Positions 52,301 to 61,838 of a DNA stretch of 64,000 nucleotides are shown here, piece after piece. Source of the stretch: Aristolochia californica. Lineage: Eukaryota > Streptophyta > Magnoliopsida > Piperales > Aristolochiaceae. Position 1 is the first letter of the stretch. The number at the start of each line of letters is the position of its first letter. Below the pieces are notes generated by a model. The model made no database searches, had not been told where the DNA came from, and was given only the letters and a program-made list of their open reading frames with translations. Both the position numbers and the translations under genes were made by a program. The stretch spans positions 24,127,013 through 24,191,012 of the forward strand of contig JARWKL010000007.1 of NCBI GenBank assembly GCA_029961685.1. The letters run 5' to 3'.

Positions 52301-54049
52301 CTAAGGTTTTGCAATCGTCGGGAAACGGGGGAGGCGGGCGATTTTTAACTAAATGTTGACTTCAAATCCATAAGTCATTTCTTACAAAAATATAGCCCTA
52401 TAAGCATGACAAATCACTTTACAATCATCTATGATTGTTAGCTCAACTTTTTGAATATGGGCAAAATAATGGCTTGTTTGACTCGGGCAAATATCCCACC
52501 GCACGTTCACTTTAGAATATAATGAGCGTTTGTTATTCTCTTTAAAAGCTTCGGATCCATAGGTCATTAGAATCTTTAACATGCTTCTGGCATGCATATC
52601 CATTTTTAAAACATGTGTAGAAAAAATCTCCTTCATGTAAAATTCCAAGCTTAATAGGGTTGGACTAATGGAATTTCCCAAACTGGGATAACAAAACTTT
52701 TGTGTTCATTTGTGGTGTGTGAATCGATATTTTTTATTTACATTAGTTATTATTTTAAATATTTACCACACATCAACTATAAAATTTTTATTTTGTTGTG
52801 ATCTTTTCTGCCTTTTTTGTTTACGGGATGAATGGGGAGCGAAAACTCAAAGCTCTGATTTAAAAAAAAAAAAGTGTACATCAAAAATGGAAATGCACAA
52901 TGCACAACTATAGAGAGAGTTATTTCCAAAGAGTGTCTGTATGTTTTTGGGATCGTATGCACTTTTTCATTTTTATATCTAAGGTTTTGCAATCGTCGGG
53001 AAACGGGGGAGGCAGGCGATTTTTAACTGAGTGTTGACTTCAAATCCATAAGTCATTTCTTACAAAAATATAGCCCGTTACGCATGACAAGTCACTTTAC
53101 AATCATCTATGATTGTTAGCTCAACTTTTTGAATATGGGCAAAATAATGGCTTGTCTGACTCGGGCAAATATCCCACCGCACGTTCACTTTAGAATATAT
53201 TGAGCGTTTGTTATTCTCTTTAAAAGCTTCGGATCCATAGGTCATTAGGATCTTTAACATGCTTCTGGCATGCATATCCATTTTTAAAACATGTGTAGAA
53301 AAAATCTCCTTCATGTAAAATTCCAAGCTTAATAGGGTTGGACTAATGGAATTTCCCAAACTGGGATAACAAAACTTTTGTGTTCATTTGTGGTGTGTGA
53401 ATAGATATTTTTTATTTACATTAGTTATTATTTTAAATATTTACCACACATCAACTATAAAATTTTTATTTTGTTGTGATCTTTTCTGCCTTTTTTGTTT
53501 ACGGGATGAATGGGGAGCGAAAACTCAAAGCTCTGATTTAAAAAAAAAAGTGTACATCAAAAATGGAAATGCACAATGCACAACTGTAGAGAGAGTTATT
53601 TCCAAAGAGTGTCTGTATATTTTTGGGATCGTATGCACTTTTTCATTTTTATATCTAAGGTTTTGCAATCGTCGGGAAACGGGGGAGGCAGGCGATTTTT
53701 AATTGAGTGTTGACTTCAAATCCATAAGTCATTTCATACAAAAATATAGCCCGTTACGCATGACAAGTCACTTTACAATCATCTATGATTGTTAGCTCAA
53801 CTTTTTGAATATGGGCAAAATAATGGCTTGTCTGACTCGGGCAAATATCCCACCGCACATTCACTTGAGAATTTAATGAGCGTTTGTTATTCTCTTTAAA
53901 AGCTTTGGATCCATAGGTCATTTGAATCTTTAACATGTTTTTGGCATGCATATCCATTTTTAAAACATGTATAGGTAAAATCTCCTTCATGTAAAATTCC
54001 AAGATATTAGTTTTGGACTAGTGGAATTTCCCAAACATGGATAACAAAA
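49324..54049. repeat. A-rich block with derived A' subfamily
   Basis: Anchors: A 49324, A 49999, B 50674, C 51349, A 52022, A 52697, A 53375. The A monomers at 49324, 52022 and 52697 have A bodies (ctggcatgc) but C-type ends (aagcttaatagggttgg), hence A follows A. C 51349 has an A-type end but still precedes A. Monomers 49999, 52697 and 53375 share derived variants: caaactggg, atatttaccacac, gatgaatggggag, aaagctctg, gagagagttattt, tttttcattttt, gggaggcaggcg and gacaagtcac. They form a subfamily (A'). Confidence 0.88.
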
Positions 54050-55396
54050 CTTTTGTGTTCATTTGTGGTGTGTGAATAAAATTCTTTATTTACGTTTTTT
54101 ATTGTTTTAAACTTTTTCTGTACATCAACTATGAAGTTTTCATTTTGCTGTGATCTATTTGCCTTTTTTGTTTACGGGATGAAGGGAGAGCGAAATACTC
54201 GAAGTTTTGATTTAATAAAAGTGTGTACATCTAAAACGGAAATGCACAATGCACATTTGTAGAGAGAGATAATTCCAAAGAGTGTCTGTAATTTTTAGGG
54301 ATTGTAAGCACCTATCCGTTTGTATATCTCATTTTTTTCAATCGTCGGGAAAAATGGGTTGCAGAGGATTTTTAACTGAGTGTTGAATTGCAATCCATAA
54401 GTCATTTCATACAAAAATATAGCCCGTTACGCATGATAAATCACATTACAATCATCTATGATTAATTATGTCAGCTTTTTGCAAATGGGCAAAATAATGG
54501 CATGTTTGTCTCGGGTAAATATCCCACCGCAAGTTCACTTTAGAATTTAATGAGCGTTTATAATCTCTTTAAAAGCTTTGCATCCATAGCTCATTTGCAT
54601 CTTTAACGTGCTTCAAACATGCATGTCCATTTTTAAAACATGTGTGGATGAAATGTCTGTCTTGCAAAATTCCAAGCAATTAGGGTTAAACTAGTGGAAT
54701 TTCCCAAAATTGGATAACAAAACTTTTGTGTTCATTTGTGTTGGGTGAATAAATTTTCGTTATTTATATTTGTTATTGTATTAAATTTTTTCCATACATC
54801 AACTATAAAATTTTCATTTTGTTGTAAGCTTTTTGCCTTGTTTGTTTTCGGGATGAAAGGAGAGCGAAAAGTCAATGTTTTGATTTAAGAAAAAAGTGTA
54901 CATCTAAAATGGAAAAGCACAATACACAATTGTAGGGAGAGATAATTCCAAAGAGTGTCAGTAATTTTTGGGGATTGTAAGCTCATTTTAGTTTTTTTAT
55001 CTCAGGTTTTGCCATCGTCTGGAAAAATTGGTGGCAGAGGCTTTTTAACTGAGTGTTCAATTGCAATCCATAAGTCATTTCATACAAAAATATAGCCCGT
55101 TACGCATGATAAATAACTTTACAATCATCTATGATTGTTAGATCAAATTTTTGAAAATGAGCAAAATAATGACTTGTTAGTCTCGGGTAAATATCCCACC
55201 GCACGTTCACTTGAGAATTTAACGAGCGTTTGTTATTCTCTTTAAAAGCTTTGGATCCATAGGTCATTTGAATCTTTAACATATTTCTAGCATGCATATC
55301 CATTTTTGAAACATATGTAGAAATAATCTCCTTCATGTGAAATTCCAAGCTTAATAGGGTTGGACTAATGGAATTTTCCAAACTTGGATAACAAAA
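54050..55396. repeat. B2 and C monomers
   Basis: Anchors: B 54050 (gattaattatg, subfamily B2) and C 54723. Spacing is regular at 673-674 bp, with a normal C end leading into A 55397. Confidence 0.9.
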
Positions 55397-56471
55397 CTTT
55401 TGTGTTCATTTGTGGTCTGTGAATAGATATTTTTTATTTACATTAGTTATTATTTTAAATATTTTCCTCACGTCATCTATAAAAAATGTTATTTTGTTGT
55501 GATCTTTTTTGCCTTTTTTGTTTACAGGATGAAGGGGGGAGCGAAAACTCAAAGTTCTGATTTAAGAAAAAAGTGTACATCTAAAATGGATATGCACGTT
55601 GCACAAATGTAGAGAGAGATATTTCCAAAGAGTGTCTGTATATTTTAGGGATCGTATGCACTCTTTCGTTTTTATATCTACGGTTTTGCAATCGTCGGGA
55701 AACGGGGGAGGCGGGCGATTTTTAACTGAGTGTTGACTTCAAATCCACAAGTCATTTCTTACAAAAATATAGCCCGTTACGCATGACAAAATCACTTTAC
55801 AATCATCTATGATTGTTAGCTCAACTTTTTGAATATGGGCAAAATAATGGCTTGTTTGACTCGGGCAAATATCCCACCGCACATTCACTTGAGTATTTAA
55901 TGAGCGTTTGTTATTGTTTTAAATTCTTTCCATACATCAACTATAAAATTTTCATTTTGTTGTAAGCTTTTTGCCTTGTTTGTTTTCGGGATGAAGGGAG
56001 AGCGAAAAGTCAAAGTTTTGATTTAAGAAAAAAGTGTATATCTAAAATAGAAAAGCACAATGCACAATTGTAGGGAGAGATAATTCCAAAGGTATCTGTA
56101 ATTTTTAGGGATTGTAAGCTCTTTTTAGTTTTTATATCTCAGGTTTTGCAATCGTCGGGAAAAATTGGTGGCAAAGGATTTTTAACTAAGTGTTGAATTG
56201 CAATTCATAAGTCATTTCATACAGAAATATAGCCCGTTACGCATGATAAATCACTTTACAATCATCTCTGATTGTTAGATCAAATTTTTTAAAATGGGCA
56301 AAATAATGACTTGTTAGACTCGGGTAAATATCCATAGGTCATTTGAATCTTTAACATGTTTCAAGCATGCATATCCATTTTTAAAACATGTGTAGAAAAA
56401 ATCTCCTTCATGTATAATTCGAAGCTTAATAGGGTTGGACTAATGGAATTTCCCAAACTTGAATAACAAAA
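55397..56471. repeat. Fused A-C monomer (1,075 bp), two deletion joins
   Basis: An A monomer runs as far as gagcgtttgttatt. It is then joined to the head of a C monomer at gttttaaattctttcc (55907-55920). The word tttgttatt (55907-55915) is present at both parental sites, giving 9 bp of microhomology at two non-equivalent places in the monomer. A second deletion of about 62 bp near 56329-56334 joins gggtaaatatcc to ataggtcattt, with atcc shared. The C end then leads to A 56472. Confidence 0.88.
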
Positions 56472-58477
56472 CTTTTGTGTTTATTTGTGGTGTGTGAATA
56501 GATACTTTTTGTTTACATTAGTTATTATTTTAAATATTTTCCACACATCAACTATAAAATTTTTATTTTGTTGTGATCCTTTTTGCCTTTTTTGTTTACT
56601 GGATAAAGGGGGAGCGAAAACTCAAAGTTCTGATTTAAGAAAAAAGTGTACATCTAAAATGGAAATGCACAATACACAAATGTAGAGAGAGATATTTCCA
56701 AAGAGTGTCTGTATGTTTTAGGGATCATTTTTATATCTAAGGTTTTGCAATCGTCGGGAAACGGGGGAGGCTGGTGATTTTTAACAGAGTGTTGACTTCA
56801 AATCCATAAGCATTTCTTACAAAAATATAGCCCGTTACGCATGACAAATCACTTTACAATCACCTATGATTGTTAGCTCAACTTTTTGAATATGGGCAAA
56901 ATAATGGCTTGTTTTACTCGGGCAAATATCCAACCGCACGTTTACTTGAGAATTTAATGAGCATTTGTTATTCTCTTTAAAAGCTTTGGATCCATAGGTC
57001 ATTTGAATCTTTAACATGTTTTTGGCATGCATTTCCATTTTTAAAACATGTGTAGAAAAAATCTCCTTCATGTAAAATTCCAAGATATTAGTTTTGGACT
57101 AGTGGAATTTTCCCAAACTTGGATAACAAAACATTTGTGTTCATTTGTGGTGTGTGAATATATTTTCTTCATTTAATTTTTTTATTTTTTTAAACTTTTT
57201 CTGTACATCAACTATGAAATTTTCATTTTGCTGTGATCTTTTTGCCTTTTTTGTTTACGGGATGAACGAAGAGCGAAAAACTCGAAGTTTTGATTTAAGA
57301 AAACTGTGTACATCTAAAACGGAAATGCACAATGCTAATATGTAGAGAGAGATAATTCCAAAGAGTGTCTGTAATTTTTAGGGATTGTAAGCACCTTTTC
57401 GTTTTTATATCTCAGGTTTTCCAATCGTAGGGAAAAATGGGTTGCAGAGGATTTTTAACTGAGTGTTGAATTGCAATCCATAAATCATTTCATTCAAAAA
57501 TACAGCTCGTTACGCTTGATAAATCACATTACAATCATCTATGATTAATTATGTCAGCTTTTTGCAAATGGGCAAAATAATGGCATGTTTGACTCGGGTA
57601 AATATCCCAGCGCAAGTTCACTTGAGAATTTAATGAGCGTTTGTTTTTCTCTTTAAAAGCTTTGCATCCATAGCCCATTTGCATCTTTAACATGTTTCAA
57701 ACATGCATATCCATTTTTAAAACATGTGTGGATGAAATCTCTTTCTTGCAAAATTCCTAGTTATTAGGGTAAAACTAGTGGAATTTCCCAAAATTGGATA
57801 ACAAAACTTTTGTGTTCATTTGTGTTTGGTGAATAAATTTTATTTATTTATATTTGTTATTGTTTTAAATTTTTTCCATACATCAACTATGAAATTTTCA
57901 TTTTGTTGTAAGCTGTTTGTCTTGTTTGTTTTTGGGATGAAGGGAGAGCGAAAAGTCAAAGTTTTGTTTTAAGAAAAAAGTGTACATCTAAAATGGAAAA
58001 GCACAATGCACAATTGTAGGGAGAGATAATTCCAAAGAGTGTCTGTAATTTTTAGGGATTTTAAGCACTTTTTAGTTTTTATATCTCAGGTTTTGCCATC
58101 GTCTGGAAAAATTGGTGGCAGAGGCTTTTTAACTGAGTGTTGAATTGCAATCGATAAGTCATTTCGTAAAAAAATATAGCCCGTTATGCATGATAAATTA
58201 CTTTACTGTCTTCTATGAAATTTAGATCAAATTTTTGAAAATGGGCAAAATAATGACTTGTTAGACTCGGGTAAATATCCCACCACACGTTCACTCGAGA
58301 ATTTAATGAGCATTTGTTATTCTCTTTAGAAGCTTTGGATCCATAGGTCATTTGAATCTTTAACATGTTTCAAGCATGCATATCCATTTTAAAACATGTG
58401 TAGAAAAAATCTCGTTCGTGTAAAATTCCAACCTTAATAGGGTTGGACTAATGGAATTCCAAACTTGGATAACAAAA
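56472..58477. repeat. A-B-C trimer
   Basis: Anchors: A 56472, B2 57132, C 57807. The A monomer is 660 bp because about 14 bp is missing near 56722 (gggatcatttttat instead of a run through gtatgcactttttcg). Confidence 0.9.
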
Positions 58478-59148
58478 CTTCTGTGTTCATTTGTGTGTGT
58501 GAATAGATATTTTTTTTTGAATTAGTTATTATTGTAAATATTTTCCACACTTCAACCATAAATTTTTTATTTTGTTGTGATCTTTTTTGCCTTTTTTTTT
58601 ACGGGATGAAGGGGGAGCGAAAACTCAAAGTTTTGATTTAAGAAAAAAGTGTACATCTAAAATGGAAACGCAAAATTCAAAAATGTAGAGAGAGATATTT
58701 CCAAAGAGTGTCTGTATGTTTTAGGGATCGTATGTACTTTTTTCGTTTTTATAACTAAGGTTTTGCAATCGTCGGGAAATGGGGGAGGCGGACGATTTTT
58801 AACAAAGTGTTGACTTCAAATCCATAAGTAATTTCTTACAAAAATATAGCCTATTATGCATGACAAATCACTTTACAATCATTTATGATTGTTTGCTCAA
58901 CGTTTTGCAAATGGGCAAAATAATGGCATGTTTGACTTGGGTAAATACCCACCGCAAGTTCACTTGAGAATTTAATGAGCGTTTCTTATTCTCTTTAAAA
59001 GCTATGCATCCACAGCTCATTTGCATCTTTAACATGTTTCAAACATGCATATCCATTTTTAAAACATGTGTGGATGAAATCTCTTTCTTGCAAAATTCCA
59101 TGCTATTACGGTTAAACTTGTAGAATTTCCCAAAATTGGATAACAAAA
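58478..59148. repeat. A/B hybrid monomer
   Basis: An A head and G-rich patch (gggaggcggacg near 58781), with the A marker tgctcaa at 58894-58900. B markers follow from ttgcaaatgggc at about 58905 (ggcatgtttgac, ctatgcatccacagctc, ttcttgcaaaattcc), so C comes next at 59149. The switch is confined to about 58900-58908, the tightest in the window. Confidence 0.85.
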
Positions 59149-59822
59149 CTTTTGTGTTCATTTGTGTTGGGTGAATAAATTTTATTTATTTATATTTGTT
59201 ATTTTTTTAAATTTTTTCCATACATCAACTATAAAATTTTCATTTTGTTGTAAGCTTTTTGCCTTGTTTGTTTTCGGGATGAAGGGAGAGCGAAAAGTCA
59301 AAGTTTTGATTTAAGAAAAAAGTGTACATCTAAAATGGAAAAGCAAAATGCCCAATTGTAGGGAGAGATAATTCCAAAGAGTGTCTGTAATTTTTAGGGA
59401 TTGTAAGCTCTTTTTAGTTTTTATATCTCAGGTTTTGCAATCGTCGGGAAAAATTGGTGGCAGAGGATTTTTAATTGAGTGTTGAATTGCAATCCATAAG
59501 TCATTTCATACAGAAATATAGCCTGTTACGCATGATAAATCACTTTACAATCATCTATGATTGTAAGATCAAATTTTTGAAAATGGGTAAAATAATGGCT
59601 TTTTAGAATCGGGTAAATATCCCACCGCACGTTCACTTGAGAATTTAATGAACGTTTTTTATTCTCTTTAAAAGCTTTGGTTCCATAGGTCATTTGAATC
59701 TTTAACATATTTCAAGCATGCATATCCATTTTTAAAACATGTGTAGAAAAAATCTCCTTCGTGTAAAATTCCAAGCTTAATAGGGTTGGACTAATGGAAT
59801 TTCCCAAACTTGGATATCAAAA
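59149..59822. repeat. C monomer
   Basis: An ordinary C monomer, 674 bp, with ggtggcagagg, gattgtaagatcaaat and a normal aagcttaatagggttgg end leading into A. Confidence 0.92.
59766..59802. other. Conserved dyad 4 (8-bp arms, 21-base spacer), example
   Basis: AAATTCCA at 59766-59773 pairs with TGGAATTT at 59795-59802. The spacer carries the type-specific end (here aagcttaatagggttgga). Arms are kept in most A-, B- and C-ending monomers; many point-mutant copies exist. Confidence 0.75.
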
Positions 59823-60489
59823 CTTTAGTGTTCATTTGTGGTTTGTGAATAGATAGTTTTTATTTACATTAGTTATTATTATAAATATTTTCCGCACATC
59901 AAATATAAAATTTTTATTTTTTTGAGATTTTTTTTGCCTTTTTTGTTTACGGGATGAAGGGGGAGCGAAAACCCAAAGTTCTGATTTAAGAAAAAAGTAT
60001 TCATCTAAAATGGAAATGCCCAATGCACAAATGTAGAGAGAGATATTTCCAAAGAGTGTCTGTATGTTTTAGGGATCGGATGCACTTTTTTCGTTTTTAT
60101 ATCTAAGGTTTTGCAATCGTCGGGAAGCGGGGGAGGCGGGCGATTTTTAACTGAGTGTTGACTTCAAATCCATAAGTCATTTCTTACAAAAATATAGCCC
60201 ATTATGCATGACAAATCAGTTTACAATCATCTGTGATTGTTAGCTCAACGTTTTTAATATGGGTAAAATAATGGCTGGTTTGACTCGGGCAAATATCCCA
60301 CCGCACGTTCACTTGAGAATTTAATGAGCGCTTGTTATTCTCTTTAAAAGCTTTGGATCCATAGGTCATTTCAATCTTTAACATGTTTCTGGCATGCATA
60401 TCCATTTTTAAAACATGTGTAGAAAAAATCTACTTCATGTAAAATTCCAAGATATTAGTTTTGGACTAGTCCAAACTTGGATAACAAAA

Positions 60490-61164
60490 CTTTTGTGTTC
60501 ATTTTCTGTGTATGAATAAATTTTCTTCATACACTTCTTTTATTTTTTTAAACTTTTTCCGTAAATCAACTATGAAATTTTCATTTTTCTGTGATCTATT
60601 TGCCTTTTTTGTTTACGGGATGAAGGGCGAGCGAAAAACTCGAAGTTTTGATTTAAGAAAAATGTGTACATCTAAAACGGAAAGGCACAATGCACATATG
60701 TAGAGAGAGATAATTCCAAAGAGTGTCTGTAATTTTTAGGGATTGTAAGCACCTTTTCGATTTTATATCTCAAGTTTTGCGATCGTCGGGAAAAATGGGT
60801 TGCGGAGGATTTTTAACTGAGTGTTGAATTGCAATCCATAAGTCATTTCATACAAAAATATAGCCCGTTACGCATGATAAATCACATTACAATCATCTAT
60901 GATTAATTATGTCAGCCTTTTACAAATGGGCAAAATAATGGCATGTTTGACTCGGGTAAATATCCCACCGCAAGTTCACTTGAGAATTTAATGAGCGTTT
61001 GTTATTCTCTTTAAAAGTTTTGCATCCGTGGCTCATTTGCATCTTTAACATGTTTCAAACATGCATATCCATTTTTAAAACATGTGTGGATGAAATCTCT
61101 TTCTTGCAAAATTGCAAGCTATTAGGGTTAAACTAGTGGAATTTCCAAAAATTGGATAACAAAA
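60490..61164. repeat. Type B (B2) monomer, representative
   Basis: Markers in order: tgaataaattttcttc; aaactttttccgtaaatc; ctgtgatctatttgcc; acatctaaaacgg; gcaccttttcg; gggttgcggagg; gattaattatgtcag; ggcatgtttgactcgggt; gcatccgtggctcattt (no BamHI site); catgtttcaaacatg; gtggatgaaatctctttc; and ctattagggttaaac as end. Confidence 0.92.
61049..61063. other. Conserved dyad 2 (7-bp arms, 1-base centre), example
   Basis: CATGTTT-C-AAACATG in B monomers. It is nested in a longer inverted pair, ACATGTTT (61048-61055) and AAACATGT (61078-61085), that also occurs in most A and C monomers. It lies in the best conserved part of the monomer, which also hosts the large-duplication crossover. Confidence 0.8.
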
Positions 61165-61171
61165 CTTTTGT
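61159..61171. other. Conserved dyad 3 (6-bp arms) at the monomer anchor, example
   Basis: ACAAAA-C-TTTTGT, present in most monomers of all three types exactly at the anchor used here to count monomers. Confidence 0.8.
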
Positions 61172-61838
61172 GTTCATTTCTATTGGGTGAATAAATTTTC
61201 TTTATTTATATTTGTTATTGTTTTAAATTTTTTCCATACATCAACTATAAAATTTTCATTTTGGGGTAAGCTTTTTGCCTTGTTTGTTTTCGGGATGAAG
61301 GGAGAGCGAAAAGTCAAAGTTTTGATTAAAGAAAAAAGTGTACATGTAAAATGGAAAAGCACAATGCACAATTGTAGGGAGAGATAATTCCAAAGAGTGC
61401 CTTTAATTTTTAGGGATTGTAAGCTCTTTTTAGTTTTTATATCTCAGGTTTTGCAATCGTCGGGAAAAATTGGAGGCAGAGAATTTTTAACTGAGTGTTG
61501 AATTGCAATCCATAAGTCATTTCAAACAAAAATATAGCCCGTTACGCATGATAAATCACTGTACAATTATCTATGATTGTTAGATCAAATTTTTGAAAAT
61601 GGGCAAAATAATGACTTGTTAGACTCGGGTAAATATCCCACCGCACGTTCACTTGAGAATTTAATGAGCGTTTGTTATTCTCTTTTAAAGCTTTGGATCC
61701 ATAGGTCATTTGAATCTTTAACATGTTTCAAGCATGCATATCCATTTTTAAAACATGTGTAGAACAAATCTCCTTCATGTAAAATTCCAAGCTTAATAGG
61801 GTTGGACTAATGGAATCTCCCAAACATGGATAACAAAA
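61165..61838. repeat. Type C monomer, representative
   Basis: Markers in order: ttgggtgaataaattttc; tatatttgttattgtttt; gtaagctttttgccttg; ggaaaagcacaatgcac; a ggaggcagagaa variant of ggtggcagagg; gttagatcaaatttttg; gacttgttagactcgggt; tttggatccatagg (BamHI site); catgtttcaagcatgc; and aagcttaatagggttgg as end. Confidence 0.92.

Larger units (their letters stand above)
59823..61838. repeat. A-B-C trimer HOR, representative
   Basis: A clean example of the default higher-order unit: A 59823, B2 60490, C 61165; total 2,016 bp. The A end lost about 8 bp near 60470 (ggactagtccaaac). Each type's end predicts the next type. The A end is gatattagttttggac, the B end is ctattagggttaaac and the C end is cttaatagggttggac. 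Confidence 0.93.

Noticed and set aside
53754..54002. Recurrent - strand open frame of about 60-95 codons across the monomer core
   Set aside because: The apparent conservation is that of the satellite itself. Starts and stops vary between monomers, and the 13.3-kb copies differ in frame length (14834-15187 versus 28175-28429) because of one substitution at 28430.
61121..61135. Interstitial telomere-like motif ttagggttaaac in B ends
   Set aside because: A single short match that is never tandem. The equivalent A and C ends read differently, so it is likely chance within the monomer.
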